From the NCBI RefSeq assembly GCF_004684055.1, contig NZ_SRIB01000005.1, positions 1 through 64,000 on the forward strand: 64,000 nt of DNA, given 5' to 3'. Positions 7,624 through 16,180 of this stretch are shown here, piece after piece (position 1 is the stretch's first letter; each line of letters begins with the position of its first letter). Source of the DNA: Soehngenia longivitae (GTDB taxonomy: Bacteria; Bacillota; Clostridia; Tissierellales; Tissierellaceae). The translations under genes were made by a program, and so were the position numbers. The notes beneath the pieces are model-generated. The model did not search any database. It saw nothing but the letters and a program-made list of their open reading frames with translations, and was not told the origin of the DNA.

Positions 7624-8793
7624 ATGAAAATAGAATGGAATAAAAAATATACAACTATTTCAGCATATTCCATTATAGTTGTGTTTATTAGCATGCTTTT
7701 TTACATAATAATCTCAGAATTTGGATTATTTATAGCTGGTTTAAACAGGTATATAAAAGTTTTTGCCCCATTTACAATAGGATTTGCAATAGCCTATCTA
7801 GCAAATTTTATAATGGATTTTATTGAAAGGAAAGCAATAAGCCCATTATTATCTAAACGAAAAGGAAATAAAGTAAAGAGGATAGTTAGTTTATTATTGA
7901 CATATTTATTGTTGATTGCTGGTTTATTTTTATTTATTTACCTAGTTTTACCACAACTGATCAATTCTGTAACTGGTGCAGTTTATATGGTTATTAATAA
8001 TTATGATTCCTTATCTAAAAGCATAATTGATTTTATAAGTAAATTAAACATATCACAGTCATACATTGATGACATTGTTTTAAGATGGAATAATTTTGTT
8101 GACAATATAATTAATTTTATTTCCAATTCATTGCCATTAATAGGCACTTATGCAGGAAGATTATTTTCAAGTATATGGAACATAATATTAGGAATTATTA
8201 TTTCTGTTTACATGCTAATCGATAAAGAGAGATTTTCTATGTTGCTAAAGAAACTGAATTTTAGCATTTTTTCAAAAGAAAGAGCAACGAGAAACATTGA
8301 GTTGACAAAGAGAGCAGACAATATATTTGGAAGATTCTTAGTTGGGAAGATTATCGATTCGATAATAATTGCGATTTTAACTTATATAGTTTTAATTATC
8401 ACAAAAATGCCATATTCATTATTAATCGCTTTTATAATAGGAGTAACAAATATTATCCCTTTTTTTGGACCTTTTATTGGAGCGATACCTTCATTTTTTA
8501 TCATACTATTTGTTTCGCCTATTAAAGCTCTTTGGTTTTTAGTAATTATTTTGATAATTCAGCAGCTAGATGGTAACTTAATTGGACCTAAAATCCTTGG
8601 AGATTCACTTGGTATATCAGCATTTTGGATATTGTTTTCACTATTAATATCTGGAGAAATATTTGGATTTATTGGTTTGATTATAGGGGTTCCACTTTTT
8701 GTATTTATTTATTCAATTGTCAAAGATAATGTGGAAAAGCGACTTCTAAAGAAAGGTTTGCCTGTAGAAACAAATAAATATAAGGAGTATTAA
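7624..8793 (+). CDS. AI-2E family transporter (putative permease)
   Basis: The 389-residue protein has about eight membrane segments and a central soluble part (residues ~125-180). The C-terminal block with PFFGPFIGAIPS and QQLDGNLIGPKILGDSLG is the hallmark of the AI-2E/TqsA/YdbI family. Members export small molecules or act as Na+/H+ antiporters, and the substrate cannot be inferred. The ATG at 7624 was chosen because GGAGGA sits just before it; an ATG at 7612 precedes that site. Confidence 0.88.
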   Translation: MKIEWNKKYTTISAYSIIVVFISMLFYIIISEFGLFIAGLNRYIKVFAPFTIGFAIAYLANFIMDFIERKAISPLLSKRKGNKVKRIVSLLLTYLLLIAGLFLFIYLVLPQLINSVTGAVYMVINNYDSLSKSIIDFISKLNISQSYIDDIVLRWNNFVDNIINFISNSLPLIGTYAGRLFSSIWNIILGIIISVYMLIDKERFSMLLKKLNFSIFSKERATRNIELTKRADNIFGRFLVGKIIDSIIIAILTYIVLIITKMPYSLLIAFIIGVTNIIPFFGPFIGAIPSFFIILFVSPIKALWFLVIILIIQQLDGNLIGPKILGDSLGISAFWILFSLLISGEIFGFIGLIIGVPLFVFIYSIVKDNVEKRLLKKGLPVETNKYKEY

Positions 8794-8799
8794 TTAACA

Positions 8800-9435
8800 A
8801 TGTATTTTGAATATGGGAACTTAGAAAAAGATTATTTGACTAAGAAAGATAATAATATGGCGATGGCCATTACTCAATATGGACACATATATAGAGAAGT
8901 AGAAAAAGACATCTTTAAAGCTTTGATTAAAAACATATTAAGTCAGCAAATATCTTCCAAAGCCTATGAAACTATTTTGAACAAGTTTATAGACCTGACA
9001 AAAGATTTTGATAAAAAGAGATTATTAACAATTGATGAAATTGATTATAGAAAATGTGGAATAAGTAAAAGAAAAGCAGAATATATAAAGACAATTATAG
9101 GTCAAAAATACATTTATGGATACGACTTTGATGCATTGAAAAATCTAAGCGATGATGAAGTAATTGATGCTTTGATAAAGTTTCCTGGAGTTGGTAAATG
9201 GACTGCTCAAATGACATTAATCTTTTCGCTTGAAAGAAAGGATATCTTATCCGTTGATGATTTTGGAATTAAAAAAGGGCTGTCTATGATGTATGGTGAA
9301 CATATAAATGATAGAATTGCAATCGGGAAATATAAAGATATGTTTAGCCCATATTCTACAATTGCTTCATTTTATATCTGGGAAATAGCTATGGATAAAG
9401 AATTTAATAAATGGTATTCAAATAGAACTGTATGA
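8800..9435 (+). CDS. AlkA-like DNA-3-methyladenine glycosylase II (HhH-GPD)
   Basis: The 211-residue HhH-GPD DNA glycosylase has ILSQQIS in the N-terminal helix bundle, the helix-hairpin-helix LIKFPGVGKWTAQM and the catalytic Asp in SVDDFGIKKG. No Fe-S cluster cysteines follow, which separates it from Nth/MutY and fits AlkA-type alkylbase removal. It follows the permease gene by 6 bp; AAGGAG lies 12 bases upstream, slightly long spacing. It lacks the N-terminal domain of E. coli AlkA, as do many short Gram-positive homologues. Confidence 0.87.
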   Translation: MYFEYGNLEKDYLTKKDNNMAMAITQYGHIYREVEKDIFKALIKNILSQQISSKAYETILNKFIDLTKDFDKKRLLTIDEIDYRKCGISKRKAEYIKTIIGQKYIYGYDFDALKNLSDDEVIDALIKFPGVGKWTAQMTLIFSLERKDILSVDDFGIKKGLSMMYGEHINDRIAIGKYKDMFSPYSTIASFYIWEIAMDKEFNKWYSNRTV

Positions 9436-9514
9436 TAGATATTTTAAAAATATAATGCTTTAAGGCGAGTAATATATTTTTTCAAAATCAGCTAAATTTT
9501 ATTTTGTATTTGTA

Positions 9515-9543
9515 TTGACAAGCATTAGTCGAATTGTTATACT
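9515..9543 (+). promoter_or_regulatory. promoter of the tRNA cluster
   Basis: TTGACA (9515-9520) and TATACT (9538-9543) are separated by 17 bases, about 70 bases before the first tRNA. This is a near-consensus housekeeping promoter. Confidence 0.8.
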
Positions 9544-9616
9544 TATTTAAGTCAGCACAAATTAGATATCATTTATTTTGGATATCAATTTTAAATATAT
9601 CACTGATTATTTTTTT

Positions 9617-9690
9617 GCGGGTGTAGCTCAGTGGTAGAGCACTGGCTTCCCAAGCCAGCTGCGAGGGTTCGATTCCCTTCACCCGCTCCA
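9617..9690 (+). tRNA. tRNA-Gly(CCC)
   Basis: The 74-base cloverleaf has acceptor GCGGGTG pairing with CACCCGC, anticodon stem CTGGC/GCCAG, loop TTCCCAA (anticodon CCC), T-loop GGTTCGATTCC and an encoded CCA end. Confidence 0.96.
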
Positions 9691-9700
9691 CCAAATGCAT

Positions 9701-9778
9701 GGTGGGTATGGCCTAGTTGGTTAGGGCGCCAGATTGTGGCTCTGGAGGTCATGGGTTCGAATCCCATTACCCACCCCA
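9701..9778 (+). tRNA. tRNA-His(GTG)
   Basis: Acceptor GTGGGTA pairs with TACCCAC, with an extra 5' G opposite the discriminator C as is characteristic of tRNA-His. The anticodon loop contains GTG, and CCA is encoded. Confidence 0.96.
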
Positions 9779-9783
9779 TAGTT

Positions 9784-9859
9784 GATCCATTAGCTCAGTC
9801 GGCAGAGCACCTGACTTTTAATCAGGGTGTCCCGCGTTCGAGTCGCGGATGGATCACCA
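9784..9859 (+). tRNA. tRNA-Lys(TTT)
   Basis: The 76-base cloverleaf has acceptor GATCCAT/ATGGATC, anticodon loop CTTTTAA (TTT) between CCTGA and TCAGG, and an encoded CCA. Confidence 0.96.
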
Positions 9860-9865
9860 TTATAT

Positions 9866-9941
9866 GACTCATTAGCTCAGTTGGTAGAGCACCTGACTCT
9901 TAATCAGGGTGTCCAGGGTTCGAGCCCCTGATGGGTCACCA
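9866..9941 (+). tRNA. tRNA-Lys(CTT)
   Basis: The 76-base cloverleaf has acceptor GACTCAT/ATGGGTC, anticodon loop CTCTTAA (CTT) and an encoded CCA. It closely resembles the preceding tRNA-Lys(TTT), consistent with tandem duplication and anticodon change. Confidence 0.95.
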
Positions 9942-9944
9942 CTT

Positions 9945-10028
9945 GCGGGAATGGCGGAATTGGCAGACGCGCTAGACTTAGGATCTAGTGTCATTGACGT
10001 GGGGGTTCAAGTCCTCTTTCCCGCACCA
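9945..10028 (+). tRNA. tRNA-Leu(TAG)
   Basis: This 84-base class II tRNA has a long variable arm (TGTCATTGACGT), anticodon loop CTTAGGA (TAG), acceptor GCGGGAA/TTTCCCGC region and an encoded CCA. A second copy at 14074 differs by one base. Confidence 0.96.
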
Positions 10029-10032
10029 GATC

Positions 10033-10060
10033 AACCAGAGAATAATTTCTCTGGTTTTTA
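10033..10060 (+). terminator. terminator after the five-tRNA cluster
   Basis: AACCAGAGAA and TTCTCTGGTT form a 10-bp stem with a TAAT loop, followed by a T-rich run. Confidence 0.85.
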
Positions 10061-10086
10061 AATTTTTACTTATTGTTGTTTTTTTT

Positions 10087-10096
10087 GTGATATAAT
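10087..10096 (+). promoter_or_regulatory. -10 element upstream of tRNA-Arg
   Basis: GTGATATAAT, with TATAAT at 10091-10096, lies 20 bases before tRNA-Arg and just after the preceding terminator. The tRNA therefore probably has its own promoter. No clear -35 box is seen. Confidence 0.55.
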
Positions 10097-10116
10097 TAAA
10101 TAAGTAGAATTTATAT

Positions 10117-10193
10117 GCACCCTTAGCTCAGTTGGATAGAGTCGCTGGCTTCGAACCAGTTGGTCGGGGGTTCGAGTCCCTCAGGGTGCACCA
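10117..10193 (+). tRNA. tRNA-Arg(TCG)
   Basis: The 77-base cloverleaf has acceptor GCACCCT/AGGGTGC, anticodon loop CTTCGAA (TCG) flanked by GCTGG/CCAGT, and an encoded CCA. Confidence 0.95.
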
Positions 10194-10199
10194 TTTAAG

Positions 10200-10226
10200 C
10201 CTTATCACAACAGATAAGGTTTTTTG
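10200..10226 (+). terminator. terminator after tRNA-Arg
   Basis: CCTTATC and GATAAGG form a 7-bp stem with an ACAACA loop, followed by TTTTTTG and more T residues. Confidence 0.85.
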
Positions 10227-10273
10227 TTTTTTTATATTGATTTTATGCTATACTTAAATTAATGGAGGAGAAA

Positions 10274-11608
10274 ATGAATATTTATATTCCTGAATACGTG
10301 AATAAAATTATATATATATTAGAATCAAATGGATATGAAGCATATCTAGTTGGTGGTTGTGTGAGGGATAATATAATTGGTAAGAAACCGTATGATTATG
10401 ATGTAGCTACAAACGCGACACCCAAGGAGTTAGAAACAATTTTTAGAGACTTTAAAATTGTCGACATAGGGAAAAAGTTTGGGACTATAACGGTTGTTAT
10501 GAAAGAAGGTCAAGTTGAAGTTACTACATTTAGAATAGAAGATAAATACATCAAAGGTAGGAAGCCTATGGATGTAAAATATATATCAAACTTAACAGAA
10601 GATCTCAAAAGAAGAGATTTTACTGTAAATGCAATTGCATATAATCCTAAAGTTGGTTTTATAGATCCTTTCGGGGGAATTAATGATTTGAAATTGAGAA
10701 CGATAAGATGTGTTGGAGATCCGAACGAGAGGTTAAAAGAGGATTATTTAAGGATACTTAGAGTTGTTAGATTTGCCACACAACTTGGGTTTACAATAGA
10801 TGTCCAAACAGCCAATGCGTGTGCTAAATTTTCTAGCAAATTAAAGGATATTAGCAAAGAAAGAATAAGAGATGAATTTATAAAAATACTTTTATCTGAT
10901 AAACCTTCCTATGGTATCAGACTTATGAAGGATCTAGGGATATTGCAGGTTATTTTGCCTGAAATGATCCCAGCAATAGGATTTGACCAGAGGAATCCAC
11001 ATCATGATTTAACTGTTTTTGAGCATACCTTAGAGGTTTTGGATAATGCACCTAAAGTATTAGAAGTTAGAGTTGCTGCATTGTTTCATGATATAGGGAA
11101 ACCATATACTTTTAAGTTGGATGAAAATGGAATAGGGCATTTTTATGGACATGAAAAAACTAGTGTTGAGATCACAAAAGAGGTTTTAACCAGGTTACAT
11201 TTTTCAAATGAGTTAATTAAGAATTCTTTAGTATTGATAAATGAGCATATGAATTATTCTAAAGATTTAAATAAGAAATATGTAAAAAGGCAATTACAAA
11301 GAATAGGTTACGATAATTTAAACAATTTAATTGATCTTCAAATTGCTGATAAACTCAGCAAAAAAGGAGATAAAGACTTGAGTTATTTTGAGGAGAAGAG
11401 AAGAATTTTAAGAGAAATCGTAGAAGAACCATATTTAAGAAATCATTTAAATGTCAATGGAGATGATTTAAAAGCTTTAGGCATAGAAGAAGGTCCATTA
11501 CTAGGTGAAATTTTAGATTATTTACTCGAAGTAGTGATTGAAAATCCTAAGAAAAATAATAAGTCTGATTTATTAGAGATAGTAAAGAGAAAGTATTTAA
11601 AAAATTGA
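10274..11608 (+). CDS. cca: CCA tRNA nucleotidyltransferase
   Basis: The 444-residue class II nucleotidyltransferase has GGCVRD and the metal-binding DYD in the head, RRDFTVNA in the neck, and an HD domain further on (LFHDIGKP, HEKTSVE). The enzyme adds or repairs the 3' CCA of tRNAs. All tRNAs in this window already encode CCA, so repair is its likely main job for them. The ATG at 10274 follows GGAGGAG; an ATG at 10262 precedes that site. It is followed by glmM 20 bp later. Confidence 0.93.
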   Translation: MNIYIPEYVNKIIYILESNGYEAYLVGGCVRDNIIGKKPYDYDVATNATPKELETIFRDFKIVDIGKKFGTITVVMKEGQVEVTTFRIEDKYIKGRKPMDVKYISNLTEDLKRRDFTVNAIAYNPKVGFIDPFGGINDLKLRTIRCVGDPNERLKEDYLRILRVVRFATQLGFTIDVQTANACAKFSSKLKDISKERIRDEFIKILLSDKPSYGIRLMKDLGILQVILPEMIPAIGFDQRNPHHDLTVFEHTLEVLDNAPKVLEVRVAALFHDIGKPYTFKLDENGIGHFYGHEKTSVEITKEVLTRLHFSNELIKNSLVLINEHMNYSKDLNKKYVKRQLQRIGYDNLNNLIDLQIADKLSKKGDKDLSYFEEKRRILREIVEEPYLRNHLNVNGDDLKALGIEEGPLLGEILDYLLEVVIENPKKNNKSDLLEIVKRKYLKN

Positions 11609-11628
11609 TTTAAATGAAGGAGGCTAAT

Positions 11629-12972
11629 ATGGGGAAATTATTTGGTACTGATGGAGTCAGGGGTGTAGCTAATAAAGAACTTACACCTGAACTTGCATAC
11701 GAGATTGGAAGAGCTGGAGGATTTGTTTTAACTCATGGAAACAGAGGGACAGTAATTGTGGGTAAAGATACAAGAGCATCATCCGACATGCTTGAAGCTG
11801 CAATTAGTGCAGGCTTATGTTCAATAGGACTCGATGTTATACAAGTTGGCATTATACCAACACCAGCAGTAGCCTATTTAACACGTAAATATAAGGCTTT
11901 AGCAGGTGTTGTAATTTCAGCTTCACACAATCCTTATGAATATAACGGGATAAAATTTTTTAGTGCAGATGGCTATAAACTGCCTGATGAAATTGAAGAT
12001 GAGATAGAAGATATTTTATTAAATAATAAATCTATTGAGCTGAGACCTATTAAAAACAGCATTGGAAGGATATATTATGAAAAAGATGCTCCGATGCATT
12101 ATAAAGAGTATTTAAAAGAAAAGATTGGAATTGACCTCAAGGGCTATAAAATCGCTATGGACTGTGGAAATGGAGCTTTGTACAAGATAGGGCCTGAGAT
12201 AATTAGAGAACTAAATGGTGATGTGATTGCAATAAACACTCAACCTGATGGAACAAATATAAATGATAATTGTGGTTCTACAAATCCTCATCTCGCTCAG
12301 CAACTAGTTTTAGATACAAATGCAGATTTAGGAATTTCATTTGATGGAGATGGAGATAGGATTATTGCAATAGATGAAAAAGGTAGAATTATCGATGGAG
12401 ATCATTTGCTTGCGATTTGTGGCAGATTTTTAAAAAAGCAAAATCACTTAAATGATAATACAATAGTTGCCACTGTAATGAGCAATATGGGGTTAGAAGT
12501 ATTCTTATCTCAAAATGGGATTAATTTAATGAGAACTCCTGTTGGGGATAGATATATAATTGAAGAGATGAAAAAAAGAAATTTTGTACTTGGAGGAGAA
12601 CAGTCAGGCCATATTATTTTCATGGATTTAAATACTACTGGAGATGGTTTAGCGACAGGATTGCAATTGCTAAAAATAATGATAAATGAGAATGAAAAAG
12701 CTTCGTCTCTAAATGACTTAGTGGAGAACTTTCCACAAGTGCTAATAAATGCTAGAGTTAAACCGGAGAATAAAAATAAGTTTTTAAACTTTCCAGAAAT
12801 AGAGAATGCAATTAAAGAATTGGAGAAAAAATTTAGTGGGTCAGGAAGAGTGTTGATAAGACCATCAGGGACAGAACCACTAGTAAGGGTTATGATAGAA
12901 GGGAAGGATTACGATTGGATAAAAAAAGAAGCAGAAAACTTGGCATTTTTGATAGAAAAAATATTATTATAG
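11629..12972 (+). CDS. glmM: phosphoglucosamine mutase
   Basis: The 447-residue enzyme converts glucosamine-6-phosphate to glucosamine-1-phosphate for UDP-GlcNAc and peptidoglycan synthesis. The phosphoserine loop SASHNP (S99), the Mg site DGDGDR and the C-terminal phosphate-binding RPSGTEPLVRVM are all present. The N terminus GKLFGTDGVRG is diagnostic. The ATG at 11629 follows AAGGAGG with proper spacing. Length is normal for GlmM. Confidence 0.96.
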   Translation: MGKLFGTDGVRGVANKELTPELAYEIGRAGGFVLTHGNRGTVIVGKDTRASSDMLEAAISAGLCSIGLDVIQVGIIPTPAVAYLTRKYKALAGVVISASHNPYEYNGIKFFSADGYKLPDEIEDEIEDILLNNKSIELRPIKNSIGRIYYEKDAPMHYKEYLKEKIGIDLKGYKIAMDCGNGALYKIGPEIIRELNGDVIAINTQPDGTNINDNCGSTNPHLAQQLVLDTNADLGISFDGDGDRIIAIDEKGRIIDGDHLLAICGRFLKKQNHLNDNTIVATVMSNMGLEVFLSQNGINLMRTPVGDRYIIEEMKKRNFVLGGEQSGHIIFMDLNTTGDGLATGLQLLKIMINENEKASSLNDLVENFPQVLINARVKPENKNKFLNFPEIENAIKELEKKFSGSGRVLIRPSGTEPLVRVMIEGKDYDWIKKEAENLAFLIEKILL

Positions 12973-12987
12973 AATAGGGGAATGAAT

Positions 12988-13851
12988 ATGATTATTGTAG
13001 CGGACTCTAGTTGCGATGTTAATAAGGAAATAATGGATTCAATAAATATTAAAGAAATTGAAGACAAAATAAATGACACGTTATCAATAGATTTAGTTCC
13101 ATTTAAAATTTATGTTGATGGGACTGAATTTGTAGACGATAAAAATCTCGATAGGGACAAATTGATAAAATTTATGCATGATAGTCCAAATCCAATAAGA
13201 ACATCTTGTCCTTCACCAGGAGAGTTTTTAGAATCATTTATGAAGAGTACTACATCTTTTGCCATTACAATTTCAAAAGAATTATCAGGAGCATACAATT
13301 CAGCAGTTACGGCAAAAAATATTGCATTGGAGCAAAAAAATAAGTTCATTCATATTTTTAACTCTAAATCTGCTAGTACAGGTGAAGTGTTGATATTTTT
13401 AAAGTTAATTGAGGAAATAAAAAAAGGAATTTCGAATAATGAAATAGTAAATAATGTAGAACAATACATCTCCGATATGAAGACATATTTTATTTCTGAA
13501 GATTTGGGAAATTTAATTAAAAATGGTAGGATTTCTAAAATCAATGGTTTAATTGCTAATATCTTAAATGTAAAGTTAATAATGAAAAGCAATGAATTAG
13601 GAGAAATAGAGTTAGCAGAGAAAGTGAGAGGATCAAGCAAAGTATTTAATAGACTTGCTGAGATAATAGAAAGTACAAATGTAAATTTTTCAGAGAGAAT
13701 AGCTGTTATTTCACATGCAAATGCAATTGAAAAAGCTTTAGGATTGAAAGCAAAAATAGAGAAACTTAGATTCAAAGATATAATAATTGTTGAAACTAAT
13801 GGATTGTCAACATCATATGTAAATGATGGTGGTGTGATAATAAGTTTTTAG
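12988..13851 (+). CDS. DegV family fatty-acid-binding protein
   Basis: The 287-residue protein has the DegV fold: N-terminal ADSSCDV, the RTSCPSPGEF segment, SKELSGAYNSA, and the late KVRGSSKVF. DegV/FakB proteins bind a fatty acid and present it to the kinase FakA, and no FakA gene is seen nearby. The ATG at 12988 is preferred to the one at 12982 because it lies eight bases after AGGGG. The protein is less canonical than the second DegV at 26072. Confidence 0.85.
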   Translation: MIIVADSSCDVNKEIMDSINIKEIEDKINDTLSIDLVPFKIYVDGTEFVDDKNLDRDKLIKFMHDSPNPIRTSCPSPGEFLESFMKSTTSFAITISKELSGAYNSAVTAKNIALEQKNKFIHIFNSKSASTGEVLIFLKLIEEIKKGISNNEIVNNVEQYISDMKTYFISEDLGNLIKNGRISKINGLIANILNVKLIMKSNELGEIELAEKVRGSSKVFNRLAEIIESTNVNFSERIAVISHANAIEKALGLKAKIEKLRFKDIIIVETNGLSTSYVNDGGVIISF

Positions 13852-13909
13852 AAAACAATGACACATATTTTGATATTAAACGAGCTATACATTTGAGATA
13901 AAAAGATGA

Positions 13910-13973
13910 AAAGGAAGGTCTCTGATGTATTGTTATTTGTGAAAACGAAAAAATCAGAGGTTCCTTTCTTTTA
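13910..13973 (+). terminator. probable terminator after degV
   Basis: AAAGGAA..TCTGAT pairs with ATCAGA..TTCCTTT, with a small internal loop and a 26-base apical loop, followed by CTTTTAAAAA. It is weaker in design than the other terminators. Confidence 0.6.
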
Positions 13974-14016
13974 AAAACTTTAACTGAAGATGCATAAAAA
14001 ACTAATTTTTGATATG

Positions 14017-14044
14017 TTGACAAAATAGCATTAAATGCTATAAT
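14017..14044 (+). promoter_or_regulatory. promoter of second tRNA-Leu
   Basis: Perfect TTGACA (14017-14022) and perfect TATAAT (14039-14044) have a 16-base spacer, 29 bases before the tRNA. Confidence 0.88.
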
Positions 14045-14073
14045 TATAAAGGCAAGCAAATTTTAAGCATTTT

Positions 14074-14157
14074 GCGGGAATGGCGGAATTGGCAGACGCG
14101 CTAGACTTAGGATCTAGTGTCATTGACGTGGGGGTTCGAGTCCTCTTTCCCGCACCA
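14074..14157 (+). tRNA. tRNA-Leu(TAG), second copy
   Basis: This 84-base class II tRNA with anticodon TAG and encoded CCA is identical to the copy at 9945 except one T-loop base (TTCGAG here, TTCAAG there). It has its own consensus promoter and terminator. Confidence 0.96.
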
Positions 14158-14163
14158 GAATCA

Positions 14164-14191
14164 ACCAGTGGTATCAGCCATTGGTTTTTTT
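14164..14191 (+). terminator. terminator after second tRNA-Leu
   Basis: ACCAGTGG and CCATTGGT pair (one G-T) around a TATCAG loop, followed by seven T residues. Confidence 0.85.
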
Positions 14192-14225
14192 ATATACTGT
14201 TTATTTATATTAAAATTTTGTCAGT

Positions 14226-14236
14226 TATGATATAAT
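14226..14236 (+). promoter_or_regulatory. extended -10 element upstream of tig
   Basis: TATGATATAAT, with TATAAT at 14231-14236, lies 46 bases before the trigger factor start, without a clear -35. The same 11-base pattern recurs elsewhere in the window. Confidence 0.5.
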
Positions 14237-14281
14237 AATTTGATGGAAGAAAAGCGAAAAATTATCATAGGAGGTTCATTA

Positions 14282-15583
14282 ATGAAAGTTGATTATGTAA
14301 AAAGAGAAAATAACACAGTTTACTTTGACGCTCAATTCACACCAGAGGAGTTTGAAGAATCAGTACAAAAGGCTTATATAGCTAATAGATCAAGATTTAA
14401 TATACCTGGATTTAGAAAGGGAAAAGCACCAAGACAATTGATAGAATTAAATTATGGGAAAGAAATTTTCTATGAAGATGCAATCAATGATTTATTACCA
14501 GAAGCATACTCATATGCTATAGATGAATTTAAATTGGAACCAGTTAATAGGCCTGATGTAGATATCGAAGACATAGACAAAGACAAACCTATTGTTGCTA
14601 AATTTAGCGTAGAAGTTAAACCTGAAGTAAAACTAGGAGATTACAGTAATTTAGAAATAGAAAAAACTGATTACTCTGTAACTGATGAAATGATAAATGC
14701 AGAACTTGAAAGAGTAAGAGACATGAATGCAAGAATTATTGATGCAGGTGAAAGAGAAATTGTTGATAAGGATATATTAACTATTGATTATGAGGGATAT
14801 ATTGATGGAGAACCATTTGAAGGTGGAAGTGCAAAAGATCAAACTTTGGAAATTGGCTCTGGACAATTTATTCCTGGTTTTGAAGAAGGATTAATTGGAA
14901 AGAAAAAGGGAGAAGAAGTTGAAATCAATGTAAAGTTCCCAGAAGATTATTTTGAGGAATCTTTAAAAGGAAAAGATGCCACTTTTAAAGTAAACATAAA
15001 AGAAGTTAAATATAAAGAACTACCAGAATTAGATGACGAGTTTGCTATGGATGTAAGCGAATTTGAAACATTAGAAGAATACAAACAAAGTATTAAAGAA
15101 GAATTGGAGAAATCTTTAAAAGAGCAAGAAAACATTGATTTAGAGAATAAAATTGTGGAGAAATTAGTAGAAATATCGGAATTTGAGATTCCAGAAGCTA
15201 TGATCGAGTCACAAATAGATTCAGAACTAGACAATTTTGATTATAGAATGAAAATGCAAGGATTTAGCCTTGAAAAATATCTCGAGTTAACTAATATGAA
15301 CATTGAACAGATGAGAGAAAGCTTTAGAGAAGTGGCAAAGAAGAAAGTAGAAGCACAATTAGTTTTAGAAGCTGTTGCAAAAAATGAAAAAATTGAGGCA
15401 ACAGACGAAGACATACAAAAAGAATTAGAAAAAATAGCTGAGTTTTATGATCCGGATAATAAAGAGAAATTCATCGAGGACATGAAAAAGGGAGATTTAA
15501 ATTTCTTAAAAGAGGGTATTATAAATGACAAGGTTTTAGATTTGCTTAAACAAAGAGTAAAATTTGTACAAATGGAGGGGTAA
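14282..15583 (+). CDS. tig: trigger factor (ribosome-associated chaperone/PPIase)
   Basis: The 433-residue protein has an N-terminal ribosome-binding domain with the signature [12 protein letters not shown], a central FKBP-type PPIase domain (about residues 150-245, [16 protein letters not shown]), and a long helical C-terminal chaperone domain rich in Glu and Lys. It folds nascent chains at the ribosome exit. The ATG at 14282 follows AGGAGG; the frame is open upstream to 14240 but lacks such a site. It heads the tig-clpP-clpX group, a common firmicute arrangement. Confidence 0.96.
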   Translation: MKVDYVKRENNTVYFDAQFTPEEFEESVQKAYIANRSRFNIPGFRKGKAPRQLIELNYGKEIFYEDAINDLLPEAYSYAIDEFKLEPVNRPDVDIEDIDKDKPIVAKFSVEVKPEVKLGDYSNLEIEKTDYSVTDEMINAELERVRDMNARIIDAGEREIVDKDILTIDYEGYIDGEPFEGGSAKDQTLEIGSGQFIPGFEEGLIGKKKGEEVEINVKFPEDYFEESLKGKDATFKVNIKEVKYKELPELDDEFAMDVSEFETLEEYKQSIKEELEKSLKEQENIDLENKIVEKLVEISEFEIPEAMIESQIDSELDNFDYRMKMQGFSLEKYLELTNMNIEQMRESFREVAKKKVEAQLVLEAVAKNEKIEATDEDIQKELEKIAEFYDPDNKEKFIEDMKKGDLNFLKEGIINDKVLDLLKQRVKFVQMEG

Positions 15584-15585
15584 AT

Positions 15586-16170
15586 ATGGCATTAGTGCCA
15601 ATTGTTGTTGAACAAACAAATAGAGGAGAAAGGTCTTATGATATTTATTCAAGACTTTTAAAAGATAGAATCATCATGCTTGGCAGTGAAATAAATGATC
15701 AAGTAGCAGAACTAGTAGTTGCCCAAATGTTATTTTTAGAAGCTGAAGACCCAGAAAAAGATATTCAACTTTATATAAATAGCCCAGGGGGTTCTGTAAG
15801 TGCAGGCTTTGCAATTTACGATACTATGCAATATATAAAGCCTGATGTTGCTACTATTTGTGTAGGTAGAGCTGCAAGCATGGGAGCTTTTCTTTTAGCA
15901 GCAGGACAAAAGGGAAAGAGATTTGCATTACCAAATGCTGATATCATGATACATCAGCCACTTGGAGGTGCTCAAGGTCAAGCTGAAGACATTAGAATTC
16001 AAGCTGAGAAGATAATAGAGATAAGGGAAAGAATTAACCGTATATTGTCTGAAAGGACAGGACAACCTTTAGAGAGAATAGCAAAAGACACTGATAGAGA
16101 TTATTATATGAGTGCCTATGAGGCTGTAAAATACGGGATTATAGATTCAGTGATGGAGAAAAGAAATTAG
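15586..16170 (+). CDS. clpP: ATP-dependent Clp protease proteolytic subunit
   Basis: The 194-residue serine protease has catalytic S98 (RAASMGA) and H123 (MIHQPLGG), with the Asp expected near residue 172 (KDTDRDYY). It forms the two-ring chamber fed by ClpX or ClpC. It starts two bases after the tig stop with GGAGGGG overlapping the tig end, and clpX follows ten bases later. Length is normal. Confidence 0.97.
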   Translation: MALVPIVVEQTNRGERSYDIYSRLLKDRIIMLGSEINDQVAELVVAQMLFLEAEDPEKDIQLYINSPGGSVSAGFAIYDTMQYIKPDVATICVGRAASMGAFLLAAGQKGKRFALPNADIMIHQPLGGAQGQAEDIRIQAEKIIEIRERINRILSERTGQPLERIAKDTDRDYYMSAYEAVKYGIIDSVMEKRN

Positions 16171-16180
16171 AGGTGATTGG

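Noticed and set aside
9631-9867. Open frame of 78 codons on the plus strand
   Set aside because: It runs straight through tRNA-Gly, tRNA-His and tRNA-Lys, which are unmistakable cloverleaves; it is a by-product of tRNA sequence.
11609-11628. Possible glmS-type ribozyme before glmM
   Set aside because: Only 20 bases separate cca and glmM, far too few for such an element.
13796-14059. Minus-strand open frame of 87 codons between degV and tRNA-Leu
   Set aside because: It overlaps the 3' end of degV, a hairpin and the tRNA-Leu promoter, has no ribosome binding site and shows low-complexity composition.
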